64,000 bases of DNA, from assembly GCA_038222225.1 (NCBI GenBank), contig JBBRHV010000003.1, forward strand, positions 31,620 through 95,619, read 5' to 3'. Source of the DNA: JAKLFA01 sp038222225. Its GTDB lineage: Bacteria > Omnitrophota > Gorgyraeia > Zapsychrales > JANLHA01. Positions 52,612 to 60,375 of the stretch are shown here, one piece after another. The notes under the pieces are model-generated. The model was not told the origin of the DNA. It saw only the letters and a list, made by a program, of their open reading frames with translations, and ran no database searches. Positions within the stretch are counted from its first letter, which is position 1; each line of letters opens with the position of its first letter. Position numbers and translations under genes: made by a program.

Positions 52612-53952
52612 ATGACAGATCCAAAAGTACAAGAATTCATGGAGAAAGTTATCGCAAAAAATCCCGGCGAGCTTGAGTTTCATCAGGCCGTGCAGGAAGT
52701 CGCTGAATCCATCATGCCGTTCATTGAGAAAAACCCGCAATACAAAAAAGCGAAAATTCTCGAACGGCTCGCCGAGCCGGAGCGGGTCATTATGTTTCGT
52801 GTCCCGTGGTTAGACGATAAGGGCGAAGTTCAGATCAACCGCGGATTCCGCGTTGAGATGAACAGCGCCATCGGACCTTATAAAGGCGGTCTTCGTTTTC
52901 ATCCAACCGTCTATCTGGGATTGCTTAAATTTCTCGCCTTCGAACAGGTACTCAAAAACAGTCTGACCACCCTTCCCATGGGCGGGGGTAAAGGCGGATC
53001 CGATTTCGATCCTAAAGGAAAATCGGACAATGAAGTTATGAAATTCTGCCAAAGCTTTATGACAGAACTGCAACGGCATATCGGTCCGGATACCGACGTT
53101 CCGGCCGGAGATATCGGCGTAGGCAAACGGGAGATCGGCTTTATGTTCGGTCAATACAAAAGACTCCGCAATGAATTCACCGGGGTCCTGACGGGCAAAG
53201 GCTTAGGTTGGGGTGGAAGCCTCATCCGGCCTGAAGCCACTGGTTATGGCTGTGTTTATTTTACCCAGGCCATGCTGGAAACAAAAGGCGACTCACTAAA
53301 AGATAAAATCTGCGCCGTATCCGGATCTGGCAACGTTGCCCAATATACGGTTGAAAAGGTCAACCATTTAGGCGGAAAATGCGTTACGCTTTCTGACTCA
53401 GGCGGAACAATTTACGATCCTGCCGGCATCAACGAAAAAAAACTTGCCTATGTGATGGATCTTAAAAATGTCAAGCGCGGCCGCATCAAGGAATACGCCG
53501 ATAAATTCAAGTGCGAATATTACGAGGGAAAACGTCCGTGGCATATTAAATGCGATGTTGCCTTTCCTTCCGCAACACAGAATGAGATCAACGAACTCGA
53601 TGCGAAAAAGCTTGTCAAAAACGGATGTATCGCTGTCGGAGAAGGCGCAAACATGCCGACAACTCCGGAAGGCGTGGAAGTTTTCCAAAAGGCCAAAATT
53701 TGCTACGGCCCGGGAAAAGCAGCCAACGCGGGAGGTGTTGCGACCTCCGGTCTTGAGATGTCCCAAAACAGCCTCCGGCTGTCCTGGACTCGGGAAGAAG
53801 TCGACAGCCGTCTCCATGGCATTATGCTGGCCATTCATTCCCAGTGCGCCAAATATGGCAAAGAAGGCGATTATATCGATTATGTCAAAGGCGCCAATAT
53901 TGCAGGCTTTGTAAAAGTCGCCGACGCCATGCTCGATCAAGGACTGGTTTAA
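52612..53952 (+). CDS. gdhA: NADP-specific glutamate dehydrogenase
   Basis: 446 residues with CGGAGGG upstream. Hexameric GDH: RVPWLDDKGEVQINRGFRVE, GPYKGGLRFHPTV, catalytic Lys in LPMGGGKGGSDFDPKGKSD, PAGDIGVGKREIGFMFGQYK and dinucleotide motif SGSGNVAQYTVEKV. It aminates 2-oxoglutarate using free ammonia at low energy cost, complementing GSIII-GOGAT when ammonium is plentiful. Third gene of the nfnAB-gdhA unit; a strong terminator follows. Confidence 0.95.
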   Translation: MTDPKVQEFMEKVIAKNPGELEFHQAVQEVAESIMPFIEKNPQYKKAKILERLAEPERVIMFRVPWLDDKGEVQINRGFRVEMNSAIGPYKGGLRFHPTVYLGLLKFLAFEQVLKNSLTTLPMGGGKGGSDFDPKGKSDNEVMKFCQSFMTELQRHIGPDTDVPAGDIGVGKREIGFMFGQYKRLRNEFTGVLTGKGLGWGGSLIRPEATGYGCVYFTQAMLETKGDSLKDKICAVSGSGNVAQYTVEKVNHLGGKCVTLSDSGGTIYDPAGINEKKLAYVMDLKNVKRGRIKEYADKFKCEYYEGKRPWHIKCDVAFPSATQNEINELDAKKLVKNGCIAVGEGANMPTTPEGVEVFQKAKICYGPGKAANAGGVATSGLEMSQNSLRLSWTREEVDSRLHGIMLAIHSQCAKYGKEGDYIDYVKGANIAGFVKVADAMLDQGLV

Positions 53953-54001
53953 TTAAGATTATTCTGGCCTTTTAAACAGGTTCTTTGTTAAAAATAATGC
54001 G

Positions 54002-54033
54002 TCCCCCGCCGGACCTTAATCTCCGGCGGGGGA
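54002..54033 (+). terminator. Terminator after gdhA
   Basis: TCCCCCGCCGGA and TCCGGCGGGGGA, a perfect 12-bp stem with an 8-nt loop, followed by a short T-poor tail. Confidence 0.75.
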
Positions 54034-54063
54034 TCATTGAGCCTCAAACACTAGACATTCCCT

Positions 54064-56670
54064 ATGGCTAAAAATCCTCCTCGTTACAACACTGGTCTTC
54101 CAGGCTTGGATAAAATCCTCGGCGGTGTTCTGCTCGGCGATAATGTTGTCTTTCAAATCGACCGCATTGATGATTATGTCCGCCTTGTCGAGCCGTTCGC
54201 GAAAGCGGCCGATCAAGATAAGCTCGATCTCATTTATTTCCGTTTTGCAGACCACCCCCCGGTCATTCCGAAAAACCTCTCCGTGCATATTTATGAGCTC
54301 CATCCGGAAAAGGGGTTTGAAAACTTTCTTTCCGAAATCCTGACCGTTATTGAAAAATTCGGAAAGGGCGCGTTTTATATTTTTGACTGTCTCTCGGAAC
54401 TGGCGGTCGATTGGTACAGCGACCGGATGCTGGGAAATTTCTTCATGATCACCTGTCCGTATCTTTTTGACTTTGATACGGTCGCCTATTTCGCTCTTTT
54501 ACGCGAAGACCATACGCCCCTGGCCACTGATGCGATACACGGGACAGCTCAAGTTGTGCTGGATGTCTATCGCAATAAAAATGATTTCTACATTCACCCG
54601 CAAAAAGTCGAAGGCCGTCACTCTTCGACAATGTACATGCTTCACAAGTGGGACAATGACGATTTTATTCCCGTCACCAACAGCACCACAACCGCTGAGA
54701 TCCTGACCTCGGTCTCGCAGCCCTGGCTCGACTTTTCTACCGAACGGCGCGATGTCTGGGCAAGGAACTTTTTACTCGCGCAGGAACTGATCCGGACTGA
54801 CCCTTCCGGCGCTCCGCAAATAGAGAAAAATAAAAATCTCTTTCTGCGCTTGCTCCGCATGGTCATCACCAGAGACCAGCGGGTGCTGGATCTGGCTGAA
54901 AAATATTTTGATTTCACGGACTTGGTTGACATCGGCAAACGCCTGATCGGCACCGGTCTCATCGGAGGAAAATCTGTCGGCATGCTTTTAGCGCGTGCGA
55001 TTCTCCGCAAGGATGTCCCCCGGTCTGCAGAGATCCTCGAACAGCACGATTCTTTTTTCATCGGATCCGACGTTTTCTATACCTACCTGATCAAAAATAG
55101 GTGCTGGTGGCCGCGCCACCGTCTGAATATCACAGATGACAATTTTGATTCGACGGAAGAAGTCCGCGAGCTTTTGCTAAAGGGTGAATTCCCGCAGGAC
55201 ATCAAAGACCAGTTCATGGAAATGATCGAATATTTCGGTCAGTCTCCCATTATTGTCCGCTCTTCAAGCCTTTTAGAGGACGCCTACGGCAACGCCTTCT
55301 CGGGTAAATATGAAAGTGTTTTCTGCACAAACCAAGGCACCCCTGAAGAGCGTCTCGCGAAATTCATCGAAGCGGTCCGCACGGTCTATGCCAGCACGGT
55401 CAGCATCGAAGCCCTGTCGTACCGCTCCCATTGGGACCTCTTAAAACAGGATGAACAAATGGCGCTTTTGGTTCAGCGCGTTTCCGGTGAGATCTACCAT
55501 GATCAGTATTTCCCACAAATTGCCGGCGTCGGTTTTTCCTTCAATCCCTTTGTCTGGGCCCATGAAATTGATCCGCAGGCCGGCCTGCTGCGTCTGGTTT
55601 TCGGATTGGGAACCCGGGCCGTTGACCGTATCGAAGATGATTATACACGGATCGTGGCCTTAAATGCCCCTCTCCTCCGGCCAGAGGCGACCTCCGGTGA
55701 TGTGCGCAAATACGCTCAGCACAAAGTTGATGTCTTAGATTTAAAAAGCAACGCCCTGGTCACAAAGGACTTCGAAGATGTCATCGAAAAGGCCGCCGAC
55801 TTCCCTCTTAAAATATTCGCTTCCATGGATGAAGATCTCTTGCGCCGCAAACGCGACGATGAAAATATCTTCTGTTGGGTCCTGACCTTCGAAGAGCTGC
55901 TGGCTCAAAAGGCATTTATCGAAGATATGCGCACCATTGTAAGCGCTCTTCAACTAGCATACAGCCATCCGGTTGATATCGAATTTACCGCCAATTTTCT
56001 AGATGATAAAAACTACCGCATCAATCTCCTGCAGTGCCGTCCGTTTCAAGCTAAAGGCAATATTCTGACGGTGGCCGCTCCTGAGGCAGTCCCCAAAAAC
56101 AAGATCATCCTGGAAACTCGGGGGCCGGTTATCGGAAGCAGCCGGGCAACCACGGTTGACCGGATCATCTATGTTGTTCCTGATGTTTATGGAAAAATGA
56201 AGGCCTCTGACCGTTATTCCGTCGCCAGACTGATTGGACAGCTGACGCACCTGCAGAACGGCAGCAAGCCATTAACGATCATGCTGATTGGTCCCGGACG
56301 ATGGGCCACCAGCACCCCGGAGCTGGGAGTTCCGGTTTCCTTTGCCGAGATCAGCAAGGCCTCCATTCTCTGTGAAGTGGCCGCAATGCATGAGAACCTG
56401 ATCCCTGAGGTCTCCTTAGGAACCCATTTTTTTAACGATCTTGTTGAGATGGACATGCTTTATCTGGCGCTCTATCCGCAAAGAGAAAATAACAGGATCA
56501 ATGGTGAAGCGTTCTCACCGGCACACAACATCCTGACGCGGCTGATTCCTGACGCTGCGCCCTGGGCCTCAGCCGTAAGCGTCATCGACGCCTCCCGCGC
56601 TGCTGGCCATCGATCCATACAGCTCCATGCCGATGTGCTCAAACAAAACGCCATTTGCTACTTTTCCTGA
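54064..56670 (+). CDS. KaiC-like domain fused to PEP-synthase/PPDK N-terminal domain
   Basis: 868 residues. Residues 1-215 look like a KaiC/RecD-type RecA fold (YNTGLPGLDKILGG, FYIFDCLSEL) but the Walker A P-loop after the strand is missing (VLLGDNVVFQIDRI). Residues about 295-660 are the PPDK/PEP-synthase ATP-grasp domain (GLIGGKSVGMLLARAIL, IIVRSSSLLEDAYGNAFSGKYES, DIEFTANFLDDKNYRINLLQCRP). The catalytic-His swivel and PEP-binding domains are absent, replaced by about 200 unknown residues (LIGPGRWATSTPELGVPVSF). The substrate is unknown. Confidence 0.75.
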   Translation: MAKNPPRYNTGLPGLDKILGGVLLGDNVVFQIDRIDDYVRLVEPFAKAADQDKLDLIYFRFADHPPVIPKNLSVHIYELHPEKGFENFLSEILTVIEKFGKGAFYIFDCLSELAVDWYSDRMLGNFFMITCPYLFDFDTVAYFALLREDHTPLATDAIHGTAQVVLDVYRNKNDFYIHPQKVEGRHSSTMYMLHKWDNDDFIPVTNSTTTAEILTSVSQPWLDFSTERRDVWARNFLLAQELIRTDPSGAPQIEKNKNLFLRLLRMVITRDQRVLDLAEKYFDFTDLVDIGKRLIGTGLIGGKSVGMLLARAILRKDVPRSAEILEQHDSFFIGSDVFYTYLIKNRCWWPRHRLNITDDNFDSTEEVRELLLKGEFPQDIKDQFMEMIEYFGQSPIIVRSSSLLEDAYGNAFSGKYESVFCTNQGTPEERLAKFIEAVRTVYASTVSIEALSYRSHWDLLKQDEQMALLVQRVSGEIYHDQYFPQIAGVGFSFNPFVWAHEIDPQAGLLRLVFGLGTRAVDRIEDDYTRIVALNAPLLRPEATSGDVRKYAQHKVDVLDLKSNALVTKDFEDVIEKAADFPLKIFASMDEDLLRRKRDDENIFCWVLTFEELLAQKAFIEDMRTIVSALQLAYSHPVDIEFTANFLDDKNYRINLLQCRPFQAKGNILTVAAPEAVPKNKIILETRGPVIGSSRATTVDRIIYVVPDVYGKMKASDRYSVARLIGQLTHLQNGSKPLTIMLIGPGRWATSTPELGVPVSFAEISKASILCEVAAMHENLIPEVSLGTHFFNDLVEMDMLYLALYPQRENNRINGEAFSPAHNILTRLIPDAAPWASAVSVIDASRAAGHRSIQLHADVLKQNAICYFS

Positions 56671-56768
56671 TCGACGAAAACAACAATCACACCAAAAAGT
56701 TTTTCAAAAAACCCTCTTTCGTTTCGGCCTTAAAGCCTTGACTCAGGCCTCCCTGCGGTCGCGTTTTT

Positions 56769-57110
56769 TTATCCAATGGCCTCTTTCCCTTTTTCTCCTG
56801 TTCGAATACGGATACATTCCGGAAGATCCAAAATAAAAATTTTTCCGTCTCCGATTTTTCCGGTCCTGGCCCCTTTGATGATCGCATCAATCGTGACCTT
56901 AACAAAGTCCTCATTGACCGCGATCTCCAAGCGGACCTTTTTCAATAGGTTGACCTCATGTACAACCCCCCTGTACGTTTCACTATAACCTCCCTGCTGA
57001 CCGCAACCCAACACGTTGGTCACGGTCATCTTATGAACATCCGCCGCAAAGAGTTCTTTTTTGACATCCGGGAGCTTATGCGGCTGGATCATTGCAATTA
57101 TAAGTTTCAT
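56769..57110 (-). CDS. glnK: PII signal-transduction protein, second copy
   Basis: 113 residues. Same fold as the copy at 43904, with T-loop GCGQQGGYSETYRGVVHEV (Tyr-51 kept) and C-terminal ECIRIRTGEKG. It lies 18 bp after amt2, with an AAGGA site. Each Amt thus has its own PII, suggesting independent gating or different ammonium ranges. Confidence 0.94.
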   Translation of the reverse strand: MKLIIAMIQPHKLPDVKKELFAADVHKMTVTNVLGCGQQGGYSETYRGVVHEVNLLKKVRLEIAVNEDFVKVTIDAIIKGARTGKIGDGKIFILDLPECIRIRTGEKGKEAIG

Positions 57111-57128
57111 AATATTATCCTTTCTTAC

Positions 57129-58544
57129 TTATTCCGTTGTAAAAATCTGGAATCCCGCATAGGCTTCCATCCCGTGCTCTCCGAGGTCAAGACCGCGCAA
57201 TTCTTCTTCTGCGCTCACTCGCAAGCCCACAGTCTTTTTCAGGATTGTAAATAAAATCAATCCTAACCCAAAGGCCCATACAAAAGCGGTCCCCGCACCG
57301 ATCACCTGACTGATCAACTGATTGATCCCGCCACCGTAAAACAACCCGGTATTGACCTCTCCAATTCCTAACACTGCTTCAGCGTTAAATAAACCGCAGC
57401 ACAAAGTCCCAAACAAACCACACATCCCATGGACCGAAACCGCACCTACCGGATCATCAATTTTAAGAACCCGGTCAACAAATAAAACACTGAAGACAAC
57501 CACCATCCCAGCAATTGAGCCAATGGCCATTGCCCCTATCGGAGTCACTGTCGCGCATGACGCTGTGATCGCGACCAGACCGGCTAGGCCGCCGTTTAAA
57601 GTCATGGACGCATCTGGTTTTTTAAATAATACCCAGGCCGTCAACATTGCTACCACGGCACCCGCTGCTCCAGCCAAGTTAGTAGTCATGGCAATACGGC
57701 CGATCGAGCCGTCACCGGTTGTTGTAGAACCCGGATTAAAACCAAACCATCCCATCCACAGAATGAAAACGCCTAAGGCGGCCAACGGAAGACTGTGACC
57801 CGGAATCGCCTGCGGAGTACCATCCTTCAGATATTTTCCGATCCGTGGGCCCAAAACAATCGCGCCTGCTAATGCCAGCCATCCACCGATTGAGTGAACA
57901 ACTGTTGAACCGGCAAAATCGCAAAAAGCGCCCGTGGAAAGATTTTCAAGCCAACCAGCGCCATTATCAATATATAATGACCCCCAGGCCCACTTGCCGA
58001 AGAGCGGATAAATAAACAAACTGATCACCACACTATAGATCAAATATCCAACAAATTTTGTTCGTTCTGCCATGGCCCCTGAAACGATCGTTGCAGCGGT
58101 GGCAGCAAAAACGGTTTGGAACATCACAAATGTCCAGCTCCATTCTACGCCGCCTCCTTCACTGCCGAACATACCGCTCATGCCAAAAAAACTGGTGCCA
58201 AACAACCCCCCGTGACTCACGCCGAACATCAGTCCGAACCCGACCAGAAAAAACACGATCGACCCGAATGCAAAATCCATCAAGTTTTTCATCAGGATAT
58301 TGACCGCGTTCTTCGCCCGCGTAAATCCGGTTTCTACCATCGCAAATCCTGCCTGCATAAAAAAGACCAGCACCGCTGCCACCAGAGTCCAAACAATGTT
58401 CAAATTGTTGGTCAGCGTCTCGACTTGCGCGGCCGTGGCCATCTCCTCTGCCCATGCAGGAGCTGCGAATGAGCCGATCCAACACAGAATCGGCAGTGCC
58501 AAAAGCATCGCTTTCGGCATGATTTTAAAAAACGATTTTAACAT
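57129..58544 (-). CDS. amt: Ammonium transporter Amt-2
   Basis: 471 residues, longer than Amt-1. Signal-like N-terminus (LLALPILCWIGSFAAPAWA), Amt helices with DFAGSTVVHSIGGWLALAG, GTPQAIPGHSLPLAALGV, WMGWFGFNPGSTTTG and VHGMCGLFGTLCCG (pore His residues present). The second half has an extra loop (NTGLFYGGGINQLISQVIG). C-terminal GlnK-binding segment LDLGEHGMEAYAGFQIF. Third gene of the 59894-56769 operon. Confidence 0.94.
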   Translation of the reverse strand: MLKSFFKIMPKAMLLALPILCWIGSFAAPAWAEEMATAAQVETLTNNLNIVWTLVAAVLVFFMQAGFAMVETGFTRAKNAVNILMKNLMDFAFGSIVFFLVGFGLMFGVSHGGLFGTSFFGMSGMFGSEGGGVEWSWTFVMFQTVFAATAATIVSGAMAERTKFVGYLIYSVVISLFIYPLFGKWAWGSLYIDNGAGWLENLSTGAFCDFAGSTVVHSIGGWLALAGAIVLGPRIGKYLKDGTPQAIPGHSLPLAALGVFILWMGWFGFNPGSTTTGDGSIGRIAMTTNLAGAAGAVVAMLTAWVLFKKPDASMTLNGGLAGLVAITASCATVTPIGAMAIGSIAGMVVVFSVLFVDRVLKIDDPVGAVSVHGMCGLFGTLCCGLFNAEAVLGIGEVNTGLFYGGGINQLISQVIGAGTAFVWAFGLGLILFTILKKTVGLRVSAEEELRGLDLGEHGMEAYAGFQIFTTE

Positions 58545-58589
58545 TTCCCCACCCTCCCTTTTATTGTGCTAAACCATCCTCTTTCTCTT

Positions 58590-58678
58590 CTGCGATCTGG
58601 ATAACCCCGATAGACTGATTAAATCTCCCGGAGATTAAATCAATCGACCCTATCGTTAGATTTTACATTAGCAAAATC
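58590..58678. repeat. Palindromes between porin and amt2
   Basis: A near-perfect 27-bp palindrome TGATTAAATCTCC-C-GGAGATTAAATCA nested in CGATAG…CTATCG, then AGATTTT-N8-AAAATCT. No U tract, so more likely an mRNA-processing/stability hairpin than a terminator. Confidence 0.55.
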
Positions 58679-58682
58679 TAGG

Positions 58683-59471
58683 TTAGAATGACATGGCCAA
58701 TCCAGCGCCATAGTAAAACTCATTATCATAATTTCCGTCACTGCTGTCTTTCAAATCTCCAAACGGAATATTGTACGCTGCTGTTACTGACAGATCCAGG
58801 CTGTCTTTCAACGGCAGTGAAAGCCCAACGCTGCTTAAGGAATATCCTCCGTTACCATTGATGAAATACTCATGGTTATATCCAGCTTCTTCCCCAAGGT
58901 CCAGAGAAAGACCATATTCCTCATTTAATGTGAAACTATGTCCAATCGAACCGATCACATAATCCCCATGAGCTCCGCCGGTAGACTGTTCGCTGTAATC
59001 ATGGTAATACGTGATCGATGGTGCTAAAAAGGTGTCAAATGACATCCCAATATAATATTCCTGAGCATGCAAATCCGATTCGGGAAACGCGTACCACGTA
59101 TGCCCGATATTCATGCTGATAAACTTTAGGTCCTCACTTAACATCCCAAGGTCAAACCCGTAATCCAGATATCCATCCGTTTCATCGGAACTGCGGCTGT
59201 CCTCGGATTCAACATCCCAGCTTCCCCAAAATCCGGCTGTCAAACTGCCGACAGAAACCTCAACGCCTGGCTGTAAAACATTATCATCATCCAGCAACAT
59301 GCCGCGCCAAACATATTTGCTGTAATAATCCAAGGATGCCGCTATCCCCACATCAATATTTTTTTCCGTGAGAAAATCTCCCAGGATCGTTTTAGCCTCA
59401 GCTTTTGGCGCCAACCCCAGCCCGCACACAAACGCTGCCGTAACCACCGCTGTCTTAATTGTTTTGTTCAT
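58683..59471 (-). CDS. TorF-family putative porin
   Basis: 262 residues, signal peptide cleaved after PKAEA (about 26), AAGGAGG upstream. Amphipathic beta strands throughout, with YYSKYVWRGMLLDDDNVLQPG near the N-terminus (quoted in part: DYYSKYVWRGM), a hallmark of the TorF/Gcw_chp porin group, and a terminal strand ending in Phe (GAGLAMSF). It would form an outer-membrane channel. The position directly before amt2 suggests it admits ammonium or small nitrogen compounds. Confidence 0.8.
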   Translation of the reverse strand: MNKTIKTAVVTAAFVCGLGLAPKAEAKTILGDFLTEKNIDVGIAASLDYYSKYVWRGMLLDDDNVLQPGVEVSVGSLTAGFWGSWDVESEDSRSSDETDGYLDYGFDLGMLSEDLKFISMNIGHTWYAFPESDLHAQEYYIGMSFDTFLAPSITYYHDYSEQSTGGAHGDYVIGSIGHSFTLNEEYGLSLDLGEEAGYNHEYFINGNGGYSLSSVGLSLPLKDSLDLSVTAAYNIPFGDLKDSSDGNYDNEFYYGAGLAMSF

Positions 59472-59519
59472 CTTGATCCTCCTTGTAAGTTCTTGACGAA
59501 TATCAGTGTTCGTCTGTTG

Positions 59520-59894
59520 TTAAAAAATTTTTCGTTCATTCAAAAAGTCCTGCCGGCTCCGCTGCCGTTGGATTGGACCGGCCCTAGGCACATGTCTAAA
59601 ACCTTGCCGACTCGGAACTTTTAAATTCAATAACATTCCAACTTGCCCTCCTTTTCCATAAATACAAACCCGGTATGTCTTTTTCAATTCCCCTCTTTCC
59701 TCACACACCAGCACAGCCTCTTCAATCATATGATTTTTCTTGCGGCATCGCTCACGGACCTTCCGAACATGTTCAAGGGCCTCCTCCAAATGCACGATCA
59801 TTTGCTCTCCCTTGATTTCACAGAATCGTTCACCGTTGATCCGTATGCCTAAAACGTCTTGCCTGTAATAATGAAACAGCTCTATATCCGCCAT
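59520..59894 (-). CDS. Hypothetical protein, first gene of the amt2 operon
   Basis: 124 residues, AAAGGAGG Shine-Dalgarno. N-terminal two-thirds alternates strands and helices (MADIELFHYYRQDVLGIRI; EEALEHVRKVRERCRKKN; KKTYRVCIYGKGGQVG); the last 30 residues are basic and disordered. Three cysteines. I do not recognise it. Cytoplasmic by sequence. Its place behind a three-terminator leader and in front of porin-amt2-glnK2 implies a nitrogen-related role. Confidence 0.6.
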   Translation of the reverse strand: MADIELFHYYRQDVLGIRINGERFCEIKGEQMIVHLEEALEHVRKVRERCRKKNHMIEEAVLVCEERGELKKTYRVCIYGKGGQVGMLLNLKVPSRQGFRHVPRAGPIQRQRSRQDFLNERKIF

Positions 59895-59980
59895 CGCTGC
59901 CTCCTTTTGTATTTTTATAGGAAATCCTTCGACTCCCTCAGAATGATTTGCCGCAATTCATTTTGACCAGCGCCAAATCA

Positions 59981-60022
59981 AAAAGCCCCGCAGGAAACCT
60001 TATTCCGGTTTCTTACGGGGCC
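59981..60022 (-). terminator. Leader terminator 3 of the porin-amt2 operon
   Basis: RNA GCCCCG-ua-AGAAACC…GGUUUC-cu-GCGGGGC followed by U5, about 90 nt before the first gene. Confidence 0.85.
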
Positions 60023-60032
60023 TCGATGCCCG
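60019..60032 (-). promoter_or_regulatory. Hexaloop hairpin before leader terminator 3
   Basis: RNA GGGC-[AUCGAG]-GCCC, loop A1/G4, C-G closing; its 3' arm is part of the terminator's 5' arm. Confidence 0.55.
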
Positions 60033-60110
60033 CCTTTTGGAAAAGACTCTTTTCTGATCCAGAAACTTTTTATGCGCCGTTTTGTCGCACAATGCCAGCG
60101 CTCATTACAT

Positions 60111-60144
60111 AAAAAATCCCACAAACCATCTTAGGTTTATGGGA
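60111..60144 (-). terminator. Leader terminator 2 of the porin-amt2 operon
   Basis: RNA UCCCAUAAACC-[UAAGAU]-GGUUUGUGGGA (11 bp, one G-U) followed by U6. Confidence 0.9.
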
Positions 60145-60154
60145 CGTCTTTGTC
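60143..60154 (-). promoter_or_regulatory. Hexaloop hairpin before leader terminator 2
   Basis: RNA GAC-[AAAGAC]-GUC, loop A1/G4, C-G closing; abuts the terminator's 5' arm. Stem only 3 bp. Confidence 0.4.
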
Positions 60155-60189
60155 TTTATCTTGTCTTCCGCCTGCGGAAGCCCTCTTCT

Positions 60190-60244
60190 AAAAGGCAAAG
60201 CCCCGTCGAGCATTTCTTTACTGTTCGGGGCTTCTTTGCCTTTT
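60190..60244 (-). terminator. Leader terminator 1 of the porin-amt2 operon
   Basis: RNA GGCAAAG-aa-GCCCCG…CGGGGC-UUUGCC followed by U4; 12-13 paired bases with a 20-nt loop. Confidence 0.8.
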
Positions 60245-60267
60245 GTTACTCAGTCAACTCTAACTGA
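60229..60267 (-). promoter_or_regulatory. Tandem hexaloop hairpins at the start of the amt2-operon leader
   Basis: First: UCAGUU-[AGAGUU]-GACUGA (60250-60267). Second: GGC-[AAAGAA]-GCC (60229-60240), which is the 5' arm of terminator 1. Both loops have A1 and G4. Two hexaloops in a row, the second exclusive with a terminator, is the described layout of ANTAR target RNAs. Confidence 0.6.
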
Positions 60268-60277
60268 CTACGGTTTA

Positions 60278-60306
60278 ACTATAGCTCACTTTCATGACAC
60301 TGTCAA
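60278..60306 (-). promoter_or_regulatory. Sigma-70 promoter of the porin-amt2-glnK2 operon
   Basis: TTGACA (60301-60306) and TATAGT (60278-60283) with 17-bp spacing, between the ANTAR gene and the leader. The leader is ~375 nt long. Confidence 0.8.
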
Positions 60307-60375
60307 GAGCCTTGACAAAAAAACTTTTAATTTTTTTCTCAATGTTATTTACTCTTGCCTCAAGATCATCCGCGG

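Noticed and set aside
58590..58678. Terminator between porin and amt2.
   Set aside because: Strong palindrome but no T run, and amt2 has its own good Shine-Dalgarno and no visible promoter, so readthrough is likely.
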